From Tubiluchus corallicola (Eukaryota; Priapulida; Priapulimorpha; Priapulimorphida; Tubiluchidae): a stretch of 64,000 bases of DNA. Every line of letters begins with the position of its first letter. Within the stretch, counting starts at the first letter, position 1. A program made the translations under genes and the position numbers. The notes beneath the pieces were generated by a model. The model had not been told where the DNA came from and made no database searches. It was given only the letters and a program-made list of their open reading frames with translations. The stretch spans positions 1 to 64,000 of the forward strand of contig JAQGDQ010000250.1 of the NCBI GenBank assembly GCA_030141605.1, given 5' to 3'. Below, piece after piece: positions 26,900 through 38,834 of this stretch.

Positions 26900-27339
26900 C
26901 TCTCTATGCAGATGGCAGTCAGGTTCAGCACAGAAGCCATTACTGATAACATCTTGATTAGATTGACGAATCGACAGCACTTCGTCGGCACCCGGAAATC
27001 CGGCCACATGTGCTGGAACGCTTTAAGGGGAACAACCACCAACAACATCAACAAATCAGCGACAGCGAGGCTCACCACAAACGTCGAAGTTATATTTCTT
27101 GAAGCGCGATCCATCAACATGGTGAAGATGACGAGGACGTTGCCAAGGACGCCAATCACGAACGTCAACGCGTAGGCCATGACGAAGACCCACCATCCAG
27201 TCTCGGGGTTTCGGACGTTCATTGCGTATTCGTGCGACACGCGATACAAGAAATGATTTTCAGAAATTTGTATATAAGAAATGTTGTTTGGAGAAAATTC
27301 CAAAGTTGTTGATTCGGTAAAATTCAAAAATTCAGCCAT
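26900..27339 (-). CDS. class A (rhodopsin-family) peptide-type GPCR, exon 1 (N-terminus to TM3)
   Basis: Read leftwards from ATG at 27339. The start has a good Kozak context (AACATGG) and an in-frame TAG 15 codons upstream. The exon ends at 26900 with donor GAGAG/GTAAAT after 146 codons plus two bases. The extracellular N-terminus is about 48 residues, with N-glycosylation sequons at N6 (NFT) and N19 (NIS) and no signal peptide. TM1 is about 49-76 with the GN..V motif (N67). TM2 is about 85-108 with LAVADL (D95). W112 sits in loop 1. C122 is at the disulphide position 25 residues before R147. TM3 is 124-147, ending E146-R147 (DRY position). These are family-defining class A landmarks, so the product is a plasma-membrane G-protein-coupled receptor. 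The loop and TM pattern suggests a neuropeptide receptor near the cholecystokinin/TRH/ghrelin-like branch, but I cannot assign the ligand. Confidence 0.9.
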
Positions 27340-27773
27340 GTTAGCAAGTATAATACGCTCAAAAGTAGTACGGCTAAACTAGTAATGACGCCACCTTTGC
27401 GTTGCGAACATCTATCTCAGCAAAGTCTCGGTTGCAACTTTTTCTCAAAAATTTTACAACAGAATCTTGTGTGTCTCAAAGACTTGCATGTAATGCTTCC
27501 CGATAAAGATTCTTCAAGGGTCTTCATAAAGAAAACGATGGTGAGCGTTTAATGTTCCAGCAGCACATAACTATGATCATAATTTCTAATCAGTCCGCAT
27601 CACACAATGGCGCTCTCCATTAACGAGAGCAATTAAAGCTCGTAGAAAACCTTGTTGAATCGTTCACATAGCGGCCTACACCTCATGGAAATGCTCGTAG
27701 GATAACGAGAACCTGAAATAAAGTTATTTATTTATTTTTAAGTTTAATGCTGCCCATTCAATTATCACTGCTG
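27340..27773. promoter_or_regulatory. 5' flank of the GPCR coding region
   Basis: Between the GPCR start codon and the next transposable element. I found no clear TATA or initiator, and an upstream non-coding exon is possible. Function is inferred from position only. Confidence 0.3.
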
Positions 27774-28414
27774 TTAAAGGACAAGAAAAGGGGCACCTGA
27801 GGTAGGTTTCAGAAAAATCGCCTTAAAAAATTATACTACTTCACAGCAATTTTATGCACATATTGCATTCGCGTTGAAAGGAATTTTCGTTTGTTTTCAT
27901 TTTAAATCTCCCGCAATACTGTTCCGACAGCGCCATTACACGACGTCACTACGCCACGTGAATCAGGGGAAGAAAAGGCAATGTTAAATTATGACCCAAA
28001 AAACTTTCCGTGCAAATCTGTATTACTTAGCATTTCACTTACCTGCTGAAAAGACTTATGTAACTAGACTAATAATTTGAAATGTTTGTGCCAATTGGTA
28101 AAATGTCGCTGACTCACCCTCCAGGGTGCACCGCTCACTAGCCAAAAACCTATTTTTAATCTCATTGACAAGATAAAGTAAGTTAAATTTTCCTTAATTA
28201 GCAACATGTATGCTACGAATACTCTGATTATTTTTTCAAACTTTACTTAATTTATCTAAACTTGTTTCAAACGACCTACCATTAAAATCGCTGCCCCAAC
28301 GGTCATCGCGAGAGTTTAAATTTACACGCTTTATACAGCGTTACGGCCGATGCAAGTCATGCATTCGAAAAGGTAGTATGTAAGTGGTATAAAATTTCGA
28401 GACGAATTTTTTAA
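27774..28414 (-). mobile_element. TTAA-bounded element, family C copy 1
   Basis: About 641 bp, TTAA at 27774-27777 and 28411-28414. It is repeated in opposite orientation at 48525-49134. Shared blocks include TTAAAGGACAAGAAAAGGG, GTTCCGACRGCGCCATTAC, GGTGCACC and GAAACAAGTTTAGATAA (the latter on the element strand). The minus strand contains CAGCAGGTAAGTGAAAT, a splice-donor-like site found at the same place in other copies. It lies 435 bp upstream of the GPCR start codon. Confidence 0.75.
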
Positions 28415-28851
28415 GCTTTTTGCAAATGGGTGGTTTTCTTGCGCTTTAAGCGATGATAATTTATACATCAGTAAACTAAACACGCGCTAATATTTGTAAA
28501 CAAACTACCCGTTTCAAATTTTCTTAAATTAATGTATTGAAAAACCCCTAAATTTGCAAAGAAGTGTGCAGTTGGTGTCGGTACGGATGATTGATTATTA
28601 TGTGAAATTGTCAGGAAAAGTGGAAGTAAGAGAACCGTGAAACACTTTTCTATATTCTTTATACAACTCGGCATAGTGAACCTCGTTTCCAGCATTTGAC
28701 GGTAAGGCCAACAATTCTCTTTTCAGCTGCTGTTGTGTCGTTTCTTGCAAGTAAAAGGTTTATTATAATAGTTTAACAAAGATAGCTGGTACACTGTAAA
28801 ATCTGCTAAAATGGAATATTTACAGATTGACAAAAGTTGACAAATATTTAC
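28415..28851. other. no gene recognised
   Basis: AT-rich. The 75-codon minus frame at 28468-28695 has no domain. Confidence 0.45.
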
Positions 28852-30694
28852 AGCTGACAAAAAAGTCAAATGGTAACTAATCTTATTAAGTTTTAACTAA
28901 ATCAGCACCCAGTTAAGTAAGTAATAAAACCAGCTTTGATTTCTCGTACGTATTTTGAGCTATAGTCAATTGAAGGAAAAAAGTGCTTGGTACAGCAGAA
29001 TAATTACTTATAATTGCAGCACATTTTCATATGCCAAGTAAGACGGAAAATGACTTCCGATGAAAAGTTGAATTATAATTTCATATAGATGTATAATGTG
29101 CATATTGCTGTAGGACCAGAGCCTAGCTCTTCATGACGATTAATTCTCTAAGAAGAAATACTGAATTGGCACACGTGTCTTAGCCACGTTATGAACATAT
29201 ATATTTTTCCTCAACGAGGTAAAAGGGCGTGACGGTTTGCCAAATGAAACCGCCCTAATTCAGATATCCAAGCAGCCACTTATCCGTTTATTAACAAAGC
29301 CCAGCGTTGCTTAAGTTTTGTCACTAAACACATAACATGAGCACTCACCTATTCCATCTAGCTAATTAAGAAATAGATGCTCGCTCACTGCAATAACGAA
29401 TTTTCATGCGAGAATTTTCTGCAGCTATTTCAAGTGAGTTTTTTCTGTAGCGTTTAGAAAAAGAAAATGACAAATGGAAGTGAAGTGACACAAAGAACAA
29501 TCACCACTCTTGTAAATTTTATTACATTTATTACTCACAAATGGCAATACATCTGTACGACTAATTAATTTAACATTTATATTCACGTTGACCGTGCTCT
29601 TTGCAAATTTTAATAAATTTTCGCGACAAACGTAGCGTGAAATGATATCTTCAAGCGCTTAAGAAAGTAGCACTAAAATGATCATTACGACCAGTCAAGC
29701 GGCTCATTCTCACCGTAGAGAAGCTGAACACTCGATGTAAGAGCGTTTAAATGAAGTTGCATAGAGAAATGCAGAAACATCTGACGCGCATGCGCAGTGC
29801 AGGGTCAAGCCGAAACCTGGCAGCTTTGACACGTGACAGGTGACGTTTATGTTAATTGCTATTGGTGCATTCTTCCAGAAGAATGAACGGCTGCTTTGAC
29901 AGCTGAATTCGTTACTTTGGGAAGTTAATGGGTCTGACTGCCAGGCTTTCACAATGGCATAAACATTCATCACATGAAGCCAGTTATAATGAAGCCCAGC
30001 GACACGCTTGTTTTAGTTAATTGCTTTGGTTTTTCTGGTCACGATTCAGTTCAATTTGCTATACGAGGGTCACTGATTTTTGAAAGTGCCACACTTCGTA
30101 AAAATCAATCATTGTACTTCGCATAGAAATCTAATTATATACACGAGGAAATGAAACGAGAAGTGTATAGTACTCGAACTTTTTACATATACATATAGTT
30201 ACATCTATATTCGACAAAATTTCTTATCACGCATCACTTATCAAACTCCTAGAACATGGCATAGATATTGAAGTTCTAGATATGTTATATCATTGGCACT
30301 CTAGAAATGTGTCGTCCGGTGCACGTTCATAGTCGTTAGGTTCATATAGAATGTGGCCGTGCTAATTTTTCATATCGTATTCTATCTTTTTTTATATATG
30401 TCGCCTATTTTAATACAGGAACTGTACTTTTTGTGCGATAGAAATTCAGTAAATAAATAAATAAATATTCAAATAAAAAATCAACTTTTTATCTGCAGTC
30501 ATTTTCCGACTTACTTGACACGTTCAATTCAACTGTAATTATAAGTGGCTGTCCTATTGCACCAAGTACTTTTTTCCTTCACTTGTACTTGACCTCAAAA
30601 AGCATGAAAAATATCAATGCTGATTTTATTACTTAATCAATTTCGTGCTGATTCAGTCAAAACGTAAAAGCTTAGTTACCATTTGACTTTTTGT
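28852..30694. mobile_element. 1.8-kb element with ~215-bp inverted arms
   Basis: The left arm (28852-29072) and the reverse complement of the right arm (30479-30694) share AAAGTCAAATGGTAACTAA, GGAAAAAAGTRCTTGGT, TAATTRCTTATAATT and GTCGGAAAATGACT-like blocks. The interior has no transposase frame. It contains a perfect GCGCATGCGC palindrome (29786-29795) and an AAAT run at 30451-30466. It could equally be two short elements in opposite orientation. Confidence 0.6.
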
Positions 30695-31072
30695 CTACTG
30701 CATCATAATGTAAATATGTACCGTTTTACTCTGCCTATAATTTTATTCAACAAAAGCTGTTGGCTGTTATTGTAATGTAAGTGTTGTAATGTACTGTATT
30801 GTAATCTATTTCTATCATCAAAAGGCGGAGCAGTTTGCAAACATTATGTAGTGTGGGTGGTGTGGTGTGGGTTGTTGTTGTGAGTTTATGCACAAATTCT
30901 TTTTGCAGGGTTTGGCTAGTGTACCATTAATTTTACGATGTACTAAATAGCTTTGTTAAGCAATTATAGCAAACCTTCTATTTACAAGAAACAACACAAC
31001 AGCTGAAAGATACTGTTGAAAAAAGAATATTGTTGTTGTCGGCACTGTGACCGACATCAAAGATAGACCATA
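30695..31072. other. no gene recognised; GT/GTT-rich patch
   Basis: Contains a TGGTGTGG / GTTGTTGTTG patch at about 30848-30885. Otherwise AT-rich. Confidence 0.5.
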
Positions 31073-31655
31073 TTGCTGAAGCAATGTCTCGTGAAAGCGA
31101 TACCTATCATCAGACTAAAAACTCACAAACGTTTTGAGAATAGGAAGATTTCTTTGGAAACAAAAATTAGAATATTTTCAGCCTTAGTTGAAACTGCATT
31201 TCTGTATAACTCTGAGCACTGGACATTAAAAGCAAATCATAAAGCTGAAATCGATGAGTTTCAAAGGCGAAATTACAGAAACATTTTAGGTATTAGATGG
31301 CCAAAGAAAATTTCAAACAAAGATCTATATGAAAAAATAAAAGAAGAACCTTGGACAAAAAAATAAAAAGACGCAGTTTAAGATGGATTTTGCATATGCT
31401 TAGACTACCTGATGATGTTCCAGTGAAGATAGTTCTTCAACAAGCCATAGAACCAGCTAAAAAACCTGCAGGAGGACAAATGTTAACATGTTTAGATTTT
31501 GCACAGAAAGATTTAAACACTTCAGCATTGATTCTTAGAGATAAATGCACTTGGAGCATTGCGGCAAGCAGGGAGTCGTGGCATAGGGAGGTGAGCAGAA
31601 TCATGTTCCTGGACGTATGATTCAATGGATGACGATGATGATGATGATCAGACTA
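31073..31655 (+). mobile_element. LINE remnant: C-terminal region of a reverse transcriptase ORF, frameshifted, with ATG tail
   Basis: The first frame (31073-31366, 97 codons) contains RKISLETKIRIFSALVET, FLYNSEHWTLKA and RRNYRNILGIRW. The second frame (31351-31620) continues with RRSLRWILHMLRLPDD, then a final S..SWHREVSRI. This order (TK-I..LV...LYxSExWTL, then LGIRW, then RRxLRWxxHxLRLPDD) is the known post-polymerase region of many non-LTR retrotransposons. The frames meet at GGACAAAAAAATAAAAAG, so a one-base change in an A run breaks the ORF. After the stop there is a (GAT)n tail at about 31629-31650, typical of LINE 3' ends. The catalytic reverse transcriptase core is missing upstream, so this is a 5'-truncated dead copy. 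The clade is not resolved. Confidence 0.8.
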
Positions 31656-34600
31656 AAACAAGAAACAAAATAAAGCATGATGCGTTATTACAGTTACTTT
31701 AAATTTAGTCTATTATTTCATTGTCGAGAGATTGTAATACTTTATTTTGTCCCTTGAATTCAATCTGACAAATGATTTAGTTCAATGACCTGACCCTTTA
31801 CTATGCTAGAATAAAGATTATTGTGCCTTTGCAAGAATAACTGTTGCTTCTATTAATTTGACTGCCTACGCTCTTATAAACTACTAAACCTTCTCTGGTA
31901 CTCGTACTTTCACTGTCTTACTGCCTTTCACTCTCTTTCACTTTCAAAACATTTTAGCTAATTAAAATAGCTCATAATATTTGAAATTTACAAATTTCAT
32001 GCAGATTTTTTACTTTCTGACAAAATGTCAGGAACTACAGGTATAGTAGGTCAGCAAAACCGAAGTTATAGCACTTTTGTGTGTGCAGGCATACGTGACC
32101 AAGGACAGACAAACTAGCTTGTTTCCATTAGACTTATGAAGTCTACTTCCGAGAGAATAAAACACGGTTAGTTCAATATGACTGAATTAGCCCAGAGCAC
32201 GACTCCATGATTACACTGGTTAACTGTGTGTTTTCTCACTGAAGTCAATTTTGAACAAGCTGCTTGGAATTTCAAGTGATCAGCAAACACAAAGTAATAA
32301 ACTATTGGTATTTAACTAGGATAATGTTTCGTGGTTTGTGAAAAACGTGTAGTCATTGGATTTAGGTTATTGGATGCTTTAAGGATTAGGAAACCTAGGG
32401 CCTGTGGTGATAAGCCTAGTAACTTCACTGGAGTAGTGGTGATATACGGCAAAATCCGACTATATGCAGTATTATACATCGCGTGGGACATGTGGTGACA
32501 TGTTGGCTTAAAGCTTTCATTTATACTAATTCCAGCGACTTAAAGTATATACTTGCGGTTCTCAGTCTTTAGAGTTTAAATGCTAACAAATGAAAATAAG
32601 TATTTCCACTTTGAACATAGCTGCGAACTGTTGGAAGCGCTATGGAGAAACAGTCGAATGACACCCTACAGACCTTTTCCTTGTAGTTACGGTTTTTTAT
32701 ACAAAATTCGGAACTACGCAAGCTGCAACCCAACATTCGACATCAGGCCTGCTCCAGCTGGATGGTCGTGGTGTTACCGGAGCCTGCCTATGCCTCTAAG
32801 AACCATACTGAAGCAAGAAGGTGGGCCCTATTTCAGTCACGTCAGACGTTTACGTCCTCCCTCTGCTAGGTAAGTAGCCAATAGGAGCACCAATTGACGA
32901 AGTTTGCTCGTCCAATAACTGGCCACGTTCGATGCCATTCTCAACTTCGATCGCCATGTAGTCAGCCATGTAGTCGCTTCAAACTTAAATCGTTTGATGA
33001 TGTACCAGGGTCAGGTAACGCCACAATATTTTAAGGAAACAACAGGATACTCCATAACTTGTTTTTTTCCAGATGCCACTTCAGAGTATCCATGACATCT
33101 AATCCAGACTCTTATAGCATCTTTGGTTAGTTTTGCTTTCACAATAGGCATAGGATGGAGACGAGAAAGTTGTAAAATGATGAAATAATTATGAAGTTTC
33201 AACCTACAAACGTGTCCAGGTTTTTAAACAGCCATTACCATGCTTCTGTGAGTCATAATCTACTAATCAAAAGCTCCATCTTCTGTATCGGTCGCCTTCT
33301 ATGTGAAATGTCTGGCTTGGTTACGAAGCGTCTGCGTTCACAGGTGAGTGCAAGCTCCCACGAGGACTTAATAAAACTAGCCTCAGTACACAGCGTTTTC
33401 CCTCGATAAATATGCGCAGCTATAAATATGCCCAGCGACCATTCCTTTCGCCATCTTACGTAAGTCTTGTAATTTAAATGTTAAGAAAAACAACAGCAAA
33501 ATAAATCATAATAATATGTTTTCAAATCAAGTTTTTTCTCATGTATTTACTCCATACATACATTAATTTAGCAGCAGCAGCAGCCAAAGCAGAAAGCTTG
33601 ATTCAAAAACTGACGCGGTAATGACTGAATAATTTAACCTCATTCCTCACTTCCGCTTGATTAACGGTTAATTACCGGTTAAAATAGTTTACTGAGACTG
33701 AGACTAATCGACTGGCTTTGAAAATGCTAAGAAACTTTTGTAAGCTTTAAGTGCTGATCCTGATTTTGATCTATGAATTTTCAATTGAACATTCTCACAA
33801 ATCACAATCCGCAAAGATTCTAAACGATTATTTATGTAGCTCACTTACATAGTAACTTACAAAGATGTTCATTTCACGATGATCTGATCGTCTTTCAGGT
33901 AACACGACTTTCATTAACAACCGTGTGTAAAGGTAGTATAGTTATTTATTCCACCATCTCAAACAAATTACGTTGCAAAATACAAAATGCAGCTAGTATA
34001 ACGTTTTGTGATGCAGAGTAGTCAGAAGCCCAGGTTTGGAAAACTGAGAAGTGAGAATGTAAGGATTAGTATACTGAAGAATGAATGAAGTATTGGAAGG
34101 GTGATAACGTCCCAAAAGAGCGCTGGACGTCACAAACGTTACACTGGGGGGAAAATAGGAAAATGCAAAAGTGCACATCATTAATGAGATAAAGGCAAAG
34201 ACAAAGGCAACACTTATTTACCAGTCGCTTGTTTAACAGATAACATTAGCACTAACAACTAGATGACTAACAACTAGATGACTTCACAACTAGCGACTGA
34301 GCAGTTTAGTAACTCATACTTTGCAGGTTTTGGCGGAGGTCTTCGCGACTGCCATCCGAGTTCGAAAAGCTCGGCTTCTGGAGACCCTAGGAAGCTGAAA
34401 TTTGGTACAGTACTATTTAGAGGTGCAAGATACTATTTTGAGGTACAAGGAGTGGCCAATCCAATGCTTCGCATTCCGGACTAAATTAATGAATCTAGTT
34501 CTCGTTACAGTTTTGTGAATATAAGCTGGGTTGCAATCGTAGAGCTATGGATAATACGCTTTGTAACATGCTTGGACTCGGATATTAAAAGCTATTAATT

Positions 34601-34887
34601 ATTCAGTTACGATAACATAAGTCCTTATTTATCATTTAATCTTGTCAATGCAGGTGTGTGAGTATTGGCTTAGCGAAGCCATGTTCACAGAGCGTGAAAG
34701 TAAACAACAATGGCCTCGCTGTAAGCTGAGATACCAGGTGATCGTGTGATTGATTAGTTAATTATGGCCTGCTGTCTGCTACCTTTTCGGTAGTAGGTAA
34801 AAAAATTCAAAATTTGGCCACCAGCGTATAAACAATACGTATGTAATAAGATATATGATATGATATAATATGATTTGATATATGTTG
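31656..34887. other. no gene recognised
   Basis: 3.2 kb. The 97-codon frame at 32580-32873 (plus) is GC-richer than its surroundings and is followed by a donor-like CTAG/GTAAGTAG and two CCAAT words (32878, 32912). It has no recognisable domain, and I do not call it an exon. There is a short GCA run near 33574. Confidence 0.4.
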
Positions 34888-34972
34888 TGATGTGATGTGA
34901 TGTGATGTGACGTGATGCGATGCGATGCGATGTGATGTGATGCGATGCGATGTGATGTGATGTGATGTGATG
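34888..34972. repeat. (TGATG)n pentanucleotide repeat
   Basis: Tandem TGATG with TGATGC/TGACG variants, preceded by a looser TATGATA region from 34845. Confidence 0.95.
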
Positions 34973-36896
34973 TTATAATGTATTTATTTCACACATAAAA
35001 CTAAAACACAGTTGCAAACGTAATATTATTAATGAGCAAATTTGGTTTGTGTGACGGGAGTGTAGGACCAAGTAGTCATTTACACACTCCGCTTACATAT
35101 TATAAGGTATAATTAGTTTACGGGGGCTGTAGAAGAATTATGTAACTATTATTGTAATATTAATGTAACAATATTAATAGGACATGTGTAAAGAAATTAG
35201 GATTAATTTAAATTTAATTAGTCAATAATTTGATATGGCAACTTACAAGCAAAACTGAAAAGGATAATAACAGTAATATTTATTCATTTTTAATAATATT
35301 AAATAAATATAACTAACTATTGAGGAGGTGATATTGCATTGTCTAGGATTAACATAAGATTACACGTCTAGCCTGTAATAAGAGCTATTTGCAAAGATGA
35401 AATGATATGATTGTAGAAAACGACTAATATTTGTAACAAGAAATAGTTTATGTATAGAAGTAACTACTATGTATGTATATATAAGCACGTAACTATGTAA
35501 ATATGCATATACATATGCACACATTCACATACACACACATGTATGGATAAGGGTCATAAATCATAATTAATATCATGAATAAACGAATAAAATAATCTTG
35601 GAAATACTGAATTGGTAGGTAAGGTCCAAAGGCTAAAACTTGTTACAATCGCAATGGCAGGCTAATGGCGTTTGGCTTGAAACTAAAAAGTGCCTAGTTC
35701 AAAACTAAGCGAAGTAACATTTTTCACTCGTTTTTTCACATTTTCTTTCAACTAGTTTAGTTTCGAAAATTTTGGTTTATTCCCCCGTCATAGATGACAT
35801 ATTTTTTCTTTCGTGACACACAGCAGGTTTCTAAGAGACTCTCTGTCTCTTTCCATTTAATAACTTGTCGACTTTCTTTTAAACGTTACCAATAAATGAA
35901 AAATAAATTGCAAAAATAAATCGGTTTGCGGTGTGAAGCCACCATAACGTGGCAATAAACACAATTAGAAAGGCATGTTTACTGTGTGGCAGTGGTCACA
36001 GAAGGGTAAAGGCGCCGGCAGGACACGCGAGATAGAAGAAATTACATCACGCGACCCTCTCCATCACAATCATGGAATGAACATACCAGGTCAAGCTTAG
36101 CTGTACCCAAGTGCATTTCTACTGAACATTGTTGCGGTGCATTTGAAGGAAATTTGGTTATTTCTCGCCGCTTCCGGTTTTACATGCGCTGCGCTCATTG
36201 TAGATACGCCATCTAGTTGCGTTTCGAGGAATTGTATGCCCGGTTGACCACACCGAGAAAAAGGTTCAACTTTATAGTAGCAGCAGCTCTATTTCGCACG
36301 CAGTAAATACTCAATACTGTGACAAATAGTAAAATTATGACTTCCTCATAAAACGAATCATATAAAATTTATAGTTACTTTTATATTTTTGATTGCAAGC
36401 CGCGCTTAGCGCGCAGTAAAACCCTTCAAAACGACGTTTTCGTTTTCTTGTTGAACTACAACAAACTTTTCTCTGTGGGATTTACAAGTAGAGGACTTAA
36501 AACGGGAGAAAAGGCGAGACGAAAGGATTACGATCCTGTTGAGACGTGTTTGATTACAAAGTCAGACACAAAATTCTTCTTTTGTGTTAAGTTGTAAACG
36601 ATTTGTAGCCTGGTTATCGTACAGGCCTACCTATTTTGCGGTGTTTTTGTACAATCCCAACCACGCCACAGTATAAAACGGAAAACACGTATTAGTCGCT
36701 GACTTGATTCGCGGAAATTACGGACTCTGTACAATGGGTAAGAAGCCAACCACACACGACCGTAGACTCTTTCTGGATTCGCAGACTGAAATGTCGGGTA
36801 TTTTACGAATTTTGGGCTTTTGAGCATCTTGCGCATCACAGATTGAATGGAATTTTTTTATTTCTGGCTGGATAAGATACTTGTTTCTCCCCTCGT
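34973..36896. other. no gene recognised
   Basis: 1.9 kb, AT-rich, with a low-complexity TATGTA/CACATA patch at about 35470-35545. Confidence 0.45.
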
Positions 36897-37005
36897 TTTG
36901 TCTTCTCTCCTTCCTCTCTTTCTCTATCTCTCTTCTCTCTTTCTCTTTCTCTTTCTCTCTCTCTCTTGTTCTCTCTTTCTCTTTCTCTTGTTCTCTCTCT
37001 CTCTT

Positions 37006-37097
<92 letters not shown>

Positions 37098-37103
37098 TCC
37101 TCC
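36897..37103. repeat. pyrimidine (CT)n microsatellite
   Basis: CT, CTTT and TTCTCT repeats. The Ser-Leu and Arg-Glu frames through it are composition artefacts. Confidence 0.97.
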
Positions 37104-38571
37104 TCTCTTTCGGCAGCTCAGTCTCCCCCTTTTCTTCTTTTCTTTTTCCTATTGTCCTGCTGCACACCATTCTGCCTTGAAAGGATCGCGTGACCATACA
37201 GGTAACTTCAAATTTCTAACACTGCAAGTGCTAATAGAAAGGCAAGGAAACAAAAACATTTGTAAATTTGGGCTAGAGTAAACCTATTGTAAAAATTCAT
37301 TGGTGGTTGTGGCTAGATTGACATATTTGGTAATTGTTAAACTGATGTTAGTCCCATCAGCTCTCTTTCTCATGAGATACACACTCAGTCGTCGTTTTTT
37401 TTGATCGATAGGCGATCGTGGATCAAGCATATAATCATCATGGGTAATAACTTAATTCTGTGGTAGTGCATTGTGCGTCGCTTGCTTTGAAGAAACTAAG
37501 AAACAACAATGTCTGAAGCAATAACTGTGCTGTGCTTCTTTATTCAACATGCTCATTTCAGCTGACAATCATAAACTTCTTTCTTGCGCAATCAATTTTG
37601 TAATTACAAAAGCAATCATTGGGGAAGAAACGCCAAGAGACTGCGGTCTGTTATTTGATCTAAAATTGGCTCCATGTTCTACACGTAAAAACCCGCATCT
37701 TCAATTGCGAAAAATTGCCAAAGTTGCCTAAATTGTTGTTCTTAGCTTATTGTACGTTTCTACAATAAATTACGAGGCAGTCTTTTTCGTTTCTTTCAAC
37801 TAAGACATTCTTTCAATGGAACGTTATTAATAAATGTTTGCCTCTCTGAAATTAATTGAAAGAAAATTGCTTTAAGTCTGTACCAGAAAATTGTTTCCCT
37901 GAAAACTGCAACCTCATTCGATTTAAAAAAACGTCAACAGATACCGACTATCATTAGGATATTGGTTATATGTCATGTATGCGTTTTGTGGACATCACCC
38001 TTTTTACTATAGACCATTACCTTGGGTGAGCATTGTCCTTTTTTGGAATGAAACAATTTTCTGGTAGAACACGAAACTCGACGGAAAATGGCTTTATAAG
38101 TAGAGCTGTTCTATATATTAATCCTGTTTAAGAAACCACATGGTTTATAGTCCTAAACCCTTATTATTCTAGTTTAAATACTATTGTAAAATTAATAATT
38201 CAGTAACTTCAAGTTTATTTAAGATTTTAATCTTCTTAAGTAATCTTCAACAGGTGAAATGCATTGCAATCAGACCACAAATGGCTTCATTTTATCGGCA
38301 AATAACCGACAATCAAAAAGCGCAAATGAAAAGTTATTTAAAATGCAATTTTGTTATGAGAGAAAAACGTTAGACTAATCTAATGACGTTATCGCTTGAT
38401 GTTATGCAAATTACATTTTGAAAAACTATACGGCTTTCCTGAACTGCGCCTTGTTTTTTCTTCAACACTTCTACATTTTGTTGATGTTTAGGTTATCATT
38501 CCAGGTTTACGGGAAATTACAAGGAAAAGAAAAACAAAAATAAATTACCAGCACCACCACGAACAACAACA
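37104..38571. other. no gene recognised
   Basis: 1.5 kb of AT-rich sequence. The frame 37549-37731 (plus) has no domain. Confidence 0.45.
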
Positions 38572-38624
38572 ACTACAACAACACCAACACCACCACCACC
38601 ACCACCACCAACAGCAGCAGCAAC

Positions 38625-38658
<34 letters not shown>

Positions 38659-38663
38659 GCAGC

Positions 38664-38709
<46 letters not shown>

Positions 38710-38718
38710 GCAACAACG

Positions 38719-38761
<43 letters not shown>

Positions 38762-38796
38762 CGACGATAACAACAGCAGCAGCAACAGCAACAACG

Positions 38797-38832
<36 letters not shown>

Positions 38833-38834
38833 TC
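38572..38834. repeat. (ACA)n trinucleotide array
   Basis: CAACAACAACA units with ACG, GCA and CCACCA variants. It encodes only poly-Val/Leu-type frames on the minus strand. Confidence 0.97.

Noticed and set aside
32580-32880. 97-codon frame with a GTAAGT donor as an exon.
   Set aside because: No recognisable domain, no confirmed acceptor and no partner exon. The donor match alone is weak evidence.
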